From: Streptomyces sp. NBC_00659
GTDB taxonomy: Bacteria; Actinomycetota; Actinomycetes; Streptomycetales; Streptomycetaceae
NCBI RefSeq assembly: GCF_036226925.1
Contig: NZ_CP109031.1
Location: 3,658,001 to 3,722,000 of the forward strand
Direction of reading: 5' to 3'
Length of the DNA stretch: 64,000 nucleotides
The translations under genes and the position numbers were made by a program. Each line of letters opens with the position of its first letter. Position 1 is the stretch's first letter. The notes below the pieces were generated by a model, which made no database searches, was not told where the DNA came from, and saw nothing but the letters and a program-made list of their open reading frames with translations. This document shows positions 33,071 to 41,304 of this stretch, in pieces.

Positions 33071-34197
33071 GCGCGACGACACTCCGGGCCGGTGTACGCG
33101 GCACCGCGCCGACCGAACTCGTCACCGAGGAAAGGGAGTTCGCCGAACTGGCGGAAGCCTGGGGGCGCCTGCACCGCCGGTGCGGCGCGGCCACCGCGTT
33201 CCAGAGCCACGCCTGGCTGCACTCCTGGTGGCTCTCGTACGGCACACCGGGGCGCCTGCGTCTGATGGTCGTGCGCGAGGGCGGTGAACTGCTCGCGGTC
33301 GCGCCGCTGATGCGGGCCCGCCGCCCGCTGCCGACGCTCGTGCCGCTCGGCGGGCCGATCTCCGACTACGCGGACGTGCTCCTCGACGACGAGCACGCCG
33401 ACCACGCGGCGGCCCTGCTCGCCGAAGGGCTGTCGGCCGCGGCCCGCACCGCGCTGATCGACTTCCGCGAGGTCCGTCCCGGCGGCGCGATGGAGCGGAT
33501 CTACGAGCACTGGCGAGGACCGCGCCGCCGGGTCGGGGACTCCCTGTGTCTGGAGCTCCCGGCCACCTCGATGGACGAACTGGTCGGCCGCCTCCCCTCG
33601 TCCAAGGCCCAGCGCGTCCGGGCCAAGCTGCGCAAACTCACCGCGCTCGGGGTCGAACAGCGGGTGGTGGGCCACGACGAGGTGGACGCGGCCCTCGGCC
33701 GGCTGCTCGAACTGCACCGGTTGCAGTGGGAGGGCCGGAAGGTGACCTCCGAGCACCTCCACGAACGGTTCTCGGAGCATCTGGTCCGCTCGGTGCGCCC
33801 GATGGTGCGGTCCGGGGACGCGGTGGTCACCGAGTTCCGGCTCGACGGCACCGTGATGGCCGTGGACCTCACGCTGCTGTCCCGGCGCCTGGCGGGCGGC
33901 TATCTGTACGGCGCCCATCCGCGGTTGCGCGAACGCAAGGCGGACGTGGCGGTGATGCTGCTCGACGCCTGCTCCCGGCACACCGAGGGCGGCGACCGCT
34001 GGACGCTGAGCCTGCTGCGCGGCGACGAACCGTACAAGCACCACTGGCGCCCGGACCCGGTCGTCAACCAACGGCTGCTCCTGGCCCGTCGGCGTACGGC
34101 GTTGCTGATGTCGGCGGTGATCTTCGAGGTCGCCGCGCGCCGGCGGGGCAAGGAGCTGCTGCGGAGCTGGAAGGAACGCGGTGGCGGCAGGCCCTGA
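33067..34197 (+). CDS. GNAT/FemAB-like acyltransferase (BioF2-like, PF13480 type)
   Basis: 376 residues from GTG 33067. Double GNAT-like fold: AFQSHAWLHSWWLSYG, GELLAVAPLMRAR, a SSKAQRVRAKLRKL helix, VVTEFRLDGTVMAVDLTLL and GGYLYGAHPRLRERKADVAV. Members of this group often transfer acyl or aminoacyl groups in exopolysaccharide clusters (CelD/BcsL-like). As last gene of the operon it probably decorates the polymer. The tail ends 23 bp before the convergent GH26-like gene. Confidence 0.85.
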   Translation: MSATTLRAGVRGTAPTELVTEEREFAELAEAWGRLHRRCGAATAFQSHAWLHSWWLSYGTPGRLRLMVVREGGELLAVAPLMRARRPLPTLVPLGGPISDYADVLLDDEHADHAAALLAEGLSAAARTALIDFREVRPGGAMERIYEHWRGPRRRVGDSLCLELPATSMDELVGRLPSSKAQRVRAKLRKLTALGVEQRVVGHDEVDAALGRLLELHRLQWEGRKVTSEHLHERFSEHLVRSVRPMVRSGDAVVTEFRLDGTVMAVDLTLLSRRLAGGYLYGAHPRLRERKADVAVMLLDACSRHTEGGDRWTLSLLRGDEPYKHHWRPDPVVNQRLLLARRRTALLMSAVIFEVAARRRGKELLRSWKERGGGRP

Positions 34198-34219
34198 CCG
34201 ACCCGCCGCCGCCCGAGGG

Positions 34220-36013
34220 TCACCAGCCGCTCGACCACCGGTCGCCTGACCACCACTCGTCCGGCGCCCAGTCGAGCCGCACGCACGGCTTCCCGCCGAG
34301 CCAGTACTCCACCCAGTCACCGAGCTCCAGCGGCGCACAGGTGGCCGGGTCCGGCGTCGCGTGCGGCACGGGCTCGCGCGCCGGGGGCGGGGTCGGCGTC
34401 GGGGTCGGGGTGGAGACCGGCTCGGACACGGGGGTCTTGACCGGCGTCGGAACCGGCTCGGGCGTCGCGGTCGGGGTGGAGACCGGCTCGGACACGGGGG
34501 TCTTGACCGGCGTCGGAACCGGCTCGGGCGTCGCGGTCGGGGTGGAGACCGGCTCGGACACCGGGGTCTCGACCGGCGTCTGGACCGGTGTCGGAACCGG
34601 CTTCGACACCGGCGTCTTGACCGGCGTCGGCACCGGCTCGGGCGTCACGGTCGTGGTGGAGACCGGCTCCGGTGTCGGCTCAGGTTCCGGGGTCGGCGTC
34701 GGGGTCGGGGTCGGCTCCGGCGTGGAGGCGGGCTCGGTCGTCGGTGTCGAAGCCGGTACGGACGTGGAGGCCGCCGCGGATGTCGGCGTCGACGCCGGAT
34801 CTGACGTCGGGGCCGGGGTCGCTGCCGGAGCCGTGGGCTGCGGATCGTCGAAGGGGGACAGCGCGGCCCGGTAGGCCTCGGCCGCCGACGGGTTGTCCTG
34901 GCACTGCCACACACCGTGCGGGCAGTAGTCGGTGAGCGTGTTGTACAGCGGCTTGTGCTCGTCGATCCACGCGAGCATGTCCTTCATGTACGTCACGTTG
35001 TCGCCGTTGCGATAAAGGCCCCACTCCGGATAGGAGATGGACTTGCCGTGGGCCTTGGCGAAATCCACCTGCTCCTGAAGCCCGTACGGCTCCTTCACCT
35101 GCTCGTCGAACGAGAGTCCCGACGGCTGGTCGTACGCGTCCATGCCGATGATGTCGACCGTGTCGTCACCGGGATAGCACTCGGTCCAGGGAATGGCGTC
35201 CAGGCCGCGGTTCGGGGCGAAATCGAACCGGAATCTCTGTCCCGGCACCGACCGCATGGCGGTGACGATTCTGTTCCAGTACGTCTTCCAGGCCTCCGGG
35301 TCGGGACCGCAGCGATGGGAGTACGTGATGCCGTTCATCTCCCAGCCGAGCACGATGACGGTGTCGGGCACCTTCAGCTCGACGAGCCGCTCGGCGAGCG
35401 CGCGGAAATGGTGGTCGAAGGCTCCGGTCTCGGCCTCGCGCAGCAGCCTGCGGACCTGGCCGTCGGAGAGACCTTCCTCGTTGCGCTCCATCATCGGGAC
35501 GTTGAGGACGAGCATCCGGTCGTCCTGGCGGCGGCGCCAGTCCGCCCAGGCGTCCAGGAATCCGGGCGCGCCCTCGATGTTGCTCCAGCGGTCGCCGGGC
35601 AGATACGTGTGTCCGACCCGCAGTTCGGTGCCGCCGAGCCACCGGCTGAGCTGCTCGATACGGGCGACGCCCTCGGGGCCGAAGTCGAGGTAGGCGCCGA
35701 AGGCCGGCAGCCCGGCCGCTCCCTGCCGGGCGGGCTTCACGCCGTCCGTGACCGCCGCCGTGGGTACACCGGCGACCGGGCGCGGCGTCCCGGTGGCGGC
35801 CGAGGCCGACCCCGCGGCCGGAACGCCACCGCCGGCCGGGGAGTTCAGGGGTGGTTCCGCCGTCGTGGGTGTCGGAGCCGGCGGGTCGCCTGCCCGCACC
35901 GCCCCGGCGCCCACGGCGTACACCGGACCGGACGCGAGCGCGACCGACGTGACGATGCCGGCCGCGATGAACGCCAGTCTTCCGCTCCGGGGCCGCTGCC
36001 GCTGTGGGGCCAT
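34220..36013 (-). CDS. Secreted GH26-like glycoside hydrolase with Thr/Pro-repeat stalk
   Basis: 597 residues. The signal peptide or anchor (FIAAGIVTSVALASGPVYAV) precedes a (beta/alpha)8 domain (about 100-385). Likely acid/base Glu is in VIVLGWEMNGITYSH and nucleophile Glu in SISYPEWGLYRNG, as in clan GH-A/GH26 enzymes. Residues about 390-535 are a Thr/Pro/Val/Glu repeat stalk, followed by a small C-terminal module with two cysteines and many Trp (WVEYWLGGKPCVRLDWAPDE). It probably trims or remodels beta-glycans of the wall or of the polymer made by the convergent operon; that substrate is inference. Confidence 0.88.
   Translation of the reverse strand: MAPQRQRPRSGRLAFIAAGIVTSVALASGPVYAVGAGAVRAGDPPAPTPTTAEPPLNSPAGGGVPAAGSASAATGTPRPVAGVPTAAVTDGVKPARQGAAGLPAFGAYLDFGPEGVARIEQLSRWLGGTELRVGHTYLPGDRWSNIEGAPGFLDAWADWRRRQDDRMLVLNVPMMERNEEGLSDGQVRRLLREAETGAFDHHFRALAERLVELKVPDTVIVLGWEMNGITYSHRCGPDPEAWKTYWNRIVTAMRSVPGQRFRFDFAPNRGLDAIPWTECYPGDDTVDIIGMDAYDQPSGLSFDEQVKEPYGLQEQVDFAKAHGKSISYPEWGLYRNGDNVTYMKDMLAWIDEHKPLYNTLTDYCPHGVWQCQDNPSAAEAYRAALSPFDDPQPTAPAATPAPTSDPASTPTSAAASTSVPASTPTTEPASTPEPTPTPTPTPEPEPTPEPVSTTTVTPEPVPTPVKTPVSKPVPTPVQTPVETPVSEPVSTPTATPEPVPTPVKTPVSEPVSTPTATPEPVPTPVKTPVSEPVSTPTPTPTPPPAREPVPHATPDPATCAPLELGDWVEYWLGGKPCVRLDWAPDEWWSGDRWSSGW
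34411..34590 (-). repeat. 66-bp tandem repeats in the GH26-like stalk
   Basis: Units 34411-34476 and 34477-34542 are identical; a third (from 34543) is partly diverged. Each encodes 22 residues of the TPVKTPVSEPVSTPTATPEP type. Confidence 0.9.
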
Positions 36014-36180
36014 GCCTGCTCCTCTCCCTCTTGATCCTCGGATTTCCCTTTCCGATTACTGACACTCAGTCATATGAATGCGTATTCAGCCAACCGGGCT
36101 TCCGGTTTCCCGTTTTGATGATCACTCGCACGGGTGACCCGCCCGGTCGCCCCGCCCCTCTCCATTCCGAAGGAGAAGCC

Positions 36181-36834
36181 CGTGCGGAATCTCGACAGCC
36201 GAGTCCCCGCCGTGCCGCTGCGCGTCGACCGGAATCCCGTTCACCACGGAACGCCGGGAGCCGTGCGCTCACTCGGCAGAGCCGGTGTGGAGGTGCACCT
36301 GGTCGCGGATTCCGAGGAGAGTCCCGTCAGCAGATCGCGCTTTGCCGGCGAGACGCACCCTCCGCCCCACCCGGTTCGTCGCTCGCGGACATCGCCGCGG
36401 TGTTGCGCCAAGTGGCCGCCCGGGTTTCCCGGCCCGCCGTACTGGTCCCGTCGGATGACGTGAGCGCCCTCGCGGTGAGCGCTCTGGGCGAGGAGCTCGC
36501 CTCCGGGTTCCTGCTGCCGCTGGACGACGGTCTGCGCGCGGGTCTGGCGGCTCTGCCGGACGGTTCCCCGGAGGTCGGCCGGGACTTCGAGTGGTCTGTG
36601 CCGGGTCTCTTCATGGCGGGACTGATCACCGCCTCCGCCTCCGCCTTCGGCCCGACCATGCGCTTCGTGCAGGGCGCCGGCTTCACGGCGGGCACGCTGG
36701 TGCGCGGCGTACGGCGACGGCTGCGGCGACGGCTGCGCACGGGTGCGGGTGCGGGTGCGGGCGGTGGGCGGATCCCGGCGCCCGGGGAGGGCCGTCGGCG
36801 GGGATCGGACCTGGAGCTCGGCGCCGGGCTCTGA
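36181..36834 (+). pseudogene. Chimeric relic: ATP-grasp ligase start joined to FAD-oxidoreductase end
   Basis: From GTG 36181 (AAGGAG upstream) one frame reads NLDSRVPAVPLRVDRNPVHH and SLGRAGVEVHLVADSEESPV, the start of a carboxylate-amine ligase (ATP-grasp). Around 36360-36375 the reading moves to another frame that continues it (SLADIAAVLRQVAARVSRPA, VLVPSDDVSALAVSALGEEL). Near 36520 this passes without a break into SPEVGRDFEWSVPGLFMAGL and FGPTMRFVQGAGF, the C-terminal motif of FAD-dependent oxidoreductases. A frameshift and a fusion deletion therefore removed most of two genes. Family recognition is from memory. Confidence 0.65.
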
Positions 36835-36968
36835 CGTCGGGCCGCGCACCGGGCGCCCGGCTCCGGGCGGACCAGCCGCGTACCGGGCGGCCCTGCTCCG
36901 ACCGCGCGGCGCGCGGACCGGCTCCGGGTGCCGGGCGCGAGAACGCGAGCGGCACCCGGAGCGGGGCG

Positions 36969-37874
36969 TCACGGGCGGGACTGGGCCCGGTTGCGCCGGT
37001 ACAGCAGGGCGCCGCCCGTCATCAGGGCGACACTGATCGCGGCGTTGGCGAGCACACCCTCGCCGCCGGTCTCCGCCAGCGTGGGCGGGGTGTACTGACG
37101 GGGCACCGGGGGCTGCTCGTGGACCGTCACGGGGGTGTGCACGACGGGCGTCTTCGGCGGCTGCAGAACCGTCCGCGGGGGCGTCGCGTGGCCCTCCGGC
37201 GCGGGGTGGTGGGCGCACGAGTTGTCGAACGCGGCGTTCGCGATACCGATCACGTCCAGCGTGTTGCCGCAGAGCTCGACCGGGAGGTCCACGGGAGCCG
37301 CCACCTGGTTGCCCGAGAGGACACCGGGCGATCCGTGCGTCTCGCCGTACGACGAGGCGCCGCTCCAACCGCCGTGGCGGGCATCCGAGTCCCCGTACCC
37401 CGGGCTCATGTGACCGGACTGGCCGTGCCGGGAGTCGCCGTAGCCCGAGTGGCTGTAGCCGCCCCGCTCACCGCCGTAGCCGCCGTGCTCGGCACGCTGA
37501 CCCCCGGCGTGGCCGCCGGGACCCTGCGCGTGGTCGGTACCACCGCGGCCGGCGCCGCGTCCCGGGTGGTACGCGGAGTCGGCGCCGTGCTGCGCGGGGT
37601 GGTGCGGCGCCGCGTGCCTGCCCTGTGAAACCGGGCCGTTGGCACAGGAGTTGCCGAACGCCGGGTTGAGGGCGGCGACGACGTCGACCGTGTTGCCGCA
37701 GATGTTCAGCGGCACGTTCACCGGAACCTGGACGTTGTTTCCCGACGCCACGCCGGGTGAGTCCGAAGCGGTCGCGGTCGTGTTCGAGTCCGCGAGGGCC
37801 GGACTGGCGTACAGGGACATGATGCCTGTCGCAGCCGCGGCCAGGACCACTCCCCTACTCAGGTTCTGTCGCAC
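36969..37874 (-). CDS. chpA: Long chaplin with two chaplin domains and LAETG sortase signal
   Basis: 301 residues from GTG 37874 (AGGAAG upstream). Signal peptide 1-28; chaplin domain 1 at about 39-79 (ASGNNVQVPVNVPLN, CGNTVDVVAALNPAFGNSC); a linker of about 100 residues rich in Gly/His/Tyr/Ser (80-180); chaplin domain 2 at about 181-222 (SPGVLSGNQVAAPVDLP, CGNTLDVIGIANAAFDNSC); a Pro/Thr-rich wall spanner; LAETG at 266-270, membrane helix and RRNR tail. Class E sortase should attach it to peptidoglycan to nucleate short chaplins. The symbol is by position beside a short chaplin, as in S. coelicolor chpA-chpD; chpB/chpC are alternatives. Confidence 0.92.
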   Translation of the reverse strand: MRQNLSRGVVLAAAATGIMSLYASPALADSNTTATASDSPGVASGNNVQVPVNVPLNICGNTVDVVAALNPAFGNSCANGPVSQGRHAAPHHPAQHGADSAYHPGRGAGRGGTDHAQGPGGHAGGQRAEHGGYGGERGGYSHSGYGDSRHGQSGHMSPGYGDSDARHGGWSGASSYGETHGSPGVLSGNQVAAPVDLPVELCGNTLDVIGIANAAFDNSCAHHPAPEGHATPPRTVLQPPKTPVVHTPVTVHEQPPVPRQYTPPTLAETGGEGVLANAAISVALMTGGALLYRRNRAQSRP

Positions 37875-37907
37875 TCTTGTTGTCTTCCTGCTGGGAGAAG
37901 TGAGGAA

Positions 37908-37943
37908 GCCGGCCTTGGGTCCGCGAGGCGGTCCAAAGCCGGC
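37908..37943. terminator. Hairpin between the two chaplin genes
   Basis: GCCGGCCTTGG (37908-37918) pairs with CCAAAGCCGGC (37933-37943) with one mismatch. Its place after the short chaplin and before the long one suggests separate or attenuated transcripts. Confidence 0.6.
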
Positions 37944-37979
37944 CGTGGCACAGCCGGAGGCGGCTGAAGTGCCGAAACG

Positions 37980-38213
37980 TCAGTAGTTGGCGCAGACGTT
38001 GCCGATCGTCGGGTTCAGCAGGGCGATCACGTTGACCGAGTTGCCGCACGCGTTGACGGGGATGTGGATCGGGACCTGGATCACGTTGCCCGAGAGGACG
38101 CCGGGAGAGTTGGCGGCGATGCCCTCGGCACCCGAGTCCGCGAAGGCGGGGGCAGCCATGCCCAGAGCCATGATCGCGCCGACGGCGACGGAAGTGCTCT
38201 TCCTGAGCTTCAC
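37980..38213 (-). CDS. Short chaplin (chpD position)
   Basis: 77 residues. GTG 38213 is preferred because GAAGGGAAAG lies just before it; an in-frame ATG at 38237 would place that site inside the gene. Signal peptide about 1-26, then SPGVLSGNVIQVPIHIPVN and CGNSVNVIALLNPTIGNVC, ending ANY. Both cysteines are present. It precedes the long chaplin on the same strand, as chpD does chpA. Confidence 0.95.
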   Translation of the reverse strand: MKLRKSTSVAVGAIMALGMAAPAFADSGAEGIAANSPGVLSGNVIQVPIHIPVNACGNSVNVIALLNPTIGNVCANY

Positions 38214-38401
38214 GTGCTTTCCCTTCTCTGCGGTCATGCCCCTTTGTCGGCCGAAACCGAGCGAGCACACCTGGGCGGCTCGCATCATGACCTGCGGGCT
38301 GTAAACGAGGGACGGACCACCGAGGAAACTGCGGAACGTAAGCCCTTGGGGAATTCACTCGAATCGCCCTGCCCGGAATGGGCACGGAAGCTTCACAGCG
38401 G

Positions 38402-38435
38402 GTGAAACGCTCCTCTCGAATGAGAAGCGTTTCAC
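38402..38435. promoter_or_regulatory. Perfect inverted repeat upstream of the chaplin pair
   Basis: GTGAAACGCT (38402-38411) and AGCGTTTCAC (38426-38435) with a 14-base spacer that itself pairs partly (CTC...GAG). It lies about 190 bp before the chaplin start. A regulator site or a terminator is possible. Confidence 0.45.
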
Positions 38436-38493
38436 GGAGCAGGAATGTCAACACGACAGAAACGGAATTCATATATACGACGGGAACGCGCGT

Positions 38494-38538
38494 CGGGGCC
38501 CGGACCGCGCCTGAACACGGCGTGCGGCCCGGGCCCCG
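38494..38538. terminator. GC-rich hairpin downstream of the VWA lipoprotein gene
   Basis: CGGGGCCCGG (38494-38503) pairs with CCGGGCCCCG (38529-38538), loop 25 bases, about 120 bp beyond the minus-strand gene stop. Confidence 0.5.
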
Positions 38539-38658
38539 GGCGGAGGTCAGCTGCCGAGGGTGCCGTTGCCCGACAGGACCGGGATGTTCCCGTGTCCGGC
38601 GCGCTGTTCCCCTGTGTAACGGAATTTCCATGGGCCGCACACGATTCGTCGGGGCGCG

Positions 38659-40287
38659 CTACCGGGCGCAGTCGCCGGCGCAGATGTCCAGTTCGTCGGC
38701 CTGCCCGATCGCGGTGGCGAGTGCCGCGACGTCCTTGTCCTCGGTCACGTTCGCCAGGGAGCGGGCCCGCGAGGCGAGCTCTCCGAGGGACGGGACACCG
38801 GGCAGGGAGCTCCAGCGGGCGTCTCCGGAGCGCAGGTCGTCGGCGAAGTAGGCGGCCACGGCGGTGACCTGGAAGGAGTACGGCGAGGTCCAGACACCCT
38901 CGCGCAGGCCGCCGGTCTCCAGGCTGCCGGACTCCTCGTGCGGGGCGCGGGAGCCGGGGTCGAGCCAGCGGACGGTCGCGGTGGCCAGATGCCCGGAGGC
39001 ACCGGGGCGGGTGCGGACGGCGTAGAGGGCGGTGACCGTGTGGCCGGGGCCCACCTCGCCGCCGTCCACCCGGTCGTCGCGGAAGTCCTCGTCGGCGACC
39101 TTGCGGTCGTCGTAGCCGATCAGCCGGAACCGCTCGACCGTCTCGGGGTCGAAGGCGACCTGCGCCTTGGCGTCGCGTGCCGTGAGGTCGATGTTCTGCG
39201 GAAGCCGGTCACAGAACACGGTGAGGGCGTCGTCGCGGTCGGAGACGTACGTCGTGTGGCCGTCGCCCTTGTCGGCGAGGCGTTCCATGAGGGCGTCGCC
39301 GTAGTCGCTGCCGACACCCACGCCGAAGAGCGTGATGCCGTGTTCGCGGCGGGCCGAGGAGATCCGTTCGAGGATGTCGTCCGCGTCCGTGTCGCCGGTG
39401 TTGGCGAGGGCGTCGGAGATCAGGACGACCCGGTTGGTGGCCCCCTCGCGCAGCCCGTCGACGGCCGTCGCGTACCCGGTCCGCACGCCCGCGCCGAGAT
39501 TGGTCGAGTCGGTCGGCTCCAGACTGCCGATCGCCCGGTGGACGCGGGCGCGGTGGCCGCCGAGCCGGGTCATCGGCAGCACGGTCTCGGCTTCGTCGCT
39601 GAAGGTGACCAGGGCGACCGAGTCGTCGTCGCGCAGCCGGTCCGTCATCACGTCGAGGGATTCCCTGGCCAGGTCGAGGCGGCCCGGCTCCGCCATGGAA
39701 CCCGAGATGTCGATGACGAAGGTGAGGGCGGCGGGCGGGCGTTCGCGCTCGCTGTCGGCGGGCCTGGTGGCGAGCCCGACCCGGACGAGGGACCAGCGTC
39801 CGTCGTCGGTGCGGGCTCCGTCGACGGACAACGAGAAGCCGTTGCCGTCGGGCCGTTCGTAGTCCTGGCGGAAGCTGTTGACGAACTCCTCGGGGCGGAC
39901 CGTCGAGGGGTCGGGGGCGCGGCCGTCCGCAAGAGTGCGGCGGGCGTAGCCGTACGACGCGGTGTCGACGTCGAGGGCGAACGTGGAGAGGTAGTCGGGC
40001 GACGGCTGGACGTCCGGGGCGTCCGACTGCTCGCCCTCGGCGTCGCGCTCGGCCGCGCCGCCGGTCGGCTGCGCGGGGCCCGGCAGCGGGAGGTTGTTGC
40101 GGCCGCCGGACTTGTCCGAGCCGTCCGAGGAGTTGCTGCCGTCGCCCGCGCCGCATCCGGTGAGCAGCAGTGCGCCCGCCAGGGGCAGGGCGAGCAGGGT
40201 GCCGGCCAGCCTTCGACGGCTCGCTCTCCGTGCGCCGTTGTGCGGGCGGCCCGCGGCGGCCGCCGTCCGTGTGTACTTCATCCCCAT
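38659..40287 (-). CDS. VWA-domain lipoprotein (YfbK-like)
   Basis: 542 residues, with GAGGGGG before ATG 40287. The signal peptide ends in a lipobox (LLLTGCGAG). After a disordered Gly/Ser/Asp linker come an N-terminal conserved block (YLSTFALDVDTASYGYARRT), a von Willebrand A domain with intact MIDAS (FVIDISGSM, DSTN, SDALANTGD) and a C-terminal DUF3520-type domain. It is anchored outside the membrane and probably binds protein partners through the metal site. No operon partner is evident. Confidence 0.92.
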   Translation of the reverse strand: MGMKYTRTAAAAGRPHNGARRASRRRLAGTLLALPLAGALLLTGCGAGDGSNSSDGSDKSGGRNNLPLPGPAQPTGGAAERDAEGEQSDAPDVQPSPDYLSTFALDVDTASYGYARRTLADGRAPDPSTVRPEEFVNSFRQDYERPDGNGFSLSVDGARTDDGRWSLVRVGLATRPADSERERPPAALTFVIDISGSMAEPGRLDLARESLDVMTDRLRDDDSVALVTFSDEAETVLPMTRLGGHRARVHRAIGSLEPTDSTNLGAGVRTGYATAVDGLREGATNRVVLISDALANTGDTDADDILERISSARREHGITLFGVGVGSDYGDALMERLADKGDGHTTYVSDRDDALTVFCDRLPQNIDLTARDAKAQVAFDPETVERFRLIGYDDRKVADEDFRDDRVDGGEVGPGHTVTALYAVRTRPGASGHLATATVRWLDPGSRAPHEESGSLETGGLREGVWTSPYSFQVTAVAAYFADDLRSGDARWSSLPGVPSLGELASRARSLANVTEDKDVAALATAIGQADELDICAGDCAR

Positions 40288-40440
40288 CTGTGCCCCCTCG
40301 GCGTACGGCCCCTGTGTGGGCCGACCTGTGTGACTGTGACGGCCGAGGGGGCCGGGACGAGCGCTCGGATGCGTTGCGGAAGGATCTCGAAGCGGCCACG
40401 ACGGCGGGCCGCCGAGACCGGTAGGTGATCTTCCGGAGAC

Positions 40441-41304
40441 CTACGACACGATGTCCTTGCGCCGGAAGCCGCGGAAGGCCAGGGCGAACAGGACGAGGGC
40501 GTAGGTCACGGAGATCGCCGCGCCCTGGATCATGCCTCCCCACTCCGGTGTCGGCTGGATGGCGTCGGCCCAGGCGAACTGCCAGTGGGCGGGCAGGAAG
40601 TCGCGCCAGTGACCCAGTGCGGTGACCGCGTCCAGGACGTTGCCCACGATGGTCAGTCCGACCGCGCCGCCGACCGCGCCGAGCGGGGCGTCCGTCTTCG
40701 TCGACAGCCAGAACGCGAGCCCGGCGGTGACCAGTTGGGACACGAAGATGTACGCGATCACCGCGAACAGCCGCTGGGCGGCGGTGCCCGCGGGGAGCGC
40801 GCCGCCGGTGGGGATCTCCAGCGGGCCCCAGCCGTAGGCGGCGGTGCCCACGGCCAGCGCGACGACCGGCAGCAGGACCATCGCCGCGAGGCTGAGCCCG
40901 AGGGCGACAGTGAGCTTGGACCACAGCAGCCGGGCTCTGGGCACGGGCGCCGCCAGCAGGTAGCGCAGGGAGGACCAGCTCGCCTCGGAGGCGATGGTGT
41001 CCCCGCAGAACAGCGCGACCGGGATCACCAGGAGGAAGCCCGCCGAGACGAACAGGTTCACCGCGGCGAAGTTGGCGCCCGAGGCCGTGGCCGTGTCCAG
41101 CAGGGTGATCCGGCCGTTCCGCGCGCCCGGCTGACCGCCGATCGCGAACGCGACGAGCAGGACGAGGGGCAGGGCCGCGAGGACCGATCCCATCACCAGG
41201 GTGCGGCGGCGCTTGAGCTGGCGGACGAGCTCGACGCGCAGCGGCAGGGTGCGGCTCGCCCGGTACCCGTCCGCGGTCTCGGTCCGCTCGAGGAGCGTGC
41301 TCAT
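40441..41304 (-). CDS. ABC transporter permease (ABC-2 type)
   Basis: 287 residues from ATG 41304, overlapping the stop of the upstream ABC fusion gene (ATGA). Six hydrophobic segments: TLVMGSVLAALPLVLLVAFA, NLFVSAGFLLVIPVALFCGD, LSLAAMVLLPVVALAVG, FAVIAYIFVSQLVTAGLAF, AVGGAVGLTIVGNVLD, ISVTYALVLFALAF. It should pair with the ATPase domain encoded just upstream. Substrate is unknown. Confidence 0.9.
   Translation of the reverse strand: MSTLLERTETADGYRASRTLPLRVELVRQLKRRRTLVMGSVLAALPLVLLVAFAIGGQPGARNGRITLLDTATASGANFAAVNLFVSAGFLLVIPVALFCGDTIASEASWSSLRYLLAAPVPRARLLWSKLTVALGLSLAAMVLLPVVALAVGTAAYGWGPLEIPTGGALPAGTAAQRLFAVIAYIFVSQLVTAGLAFWLSTKTDAPLGAVGGAVGLTIVGNVLDAVTALGHWRDFLPAHWQFAWADAIQPTPEWGGMIQGAAISVTYALVLFALAFRGFRRKDIVS

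Noticed and set aside
38546..38610. Minus-strand peptide ending GHGNIPVLSGNGTLGS, chaplin-like VLSGN
   Set aside because: Only about 15 codons resemble a chaplin or related secreted protein, with no start, signal peptide or cysteines; may be chance or a very old scrap.
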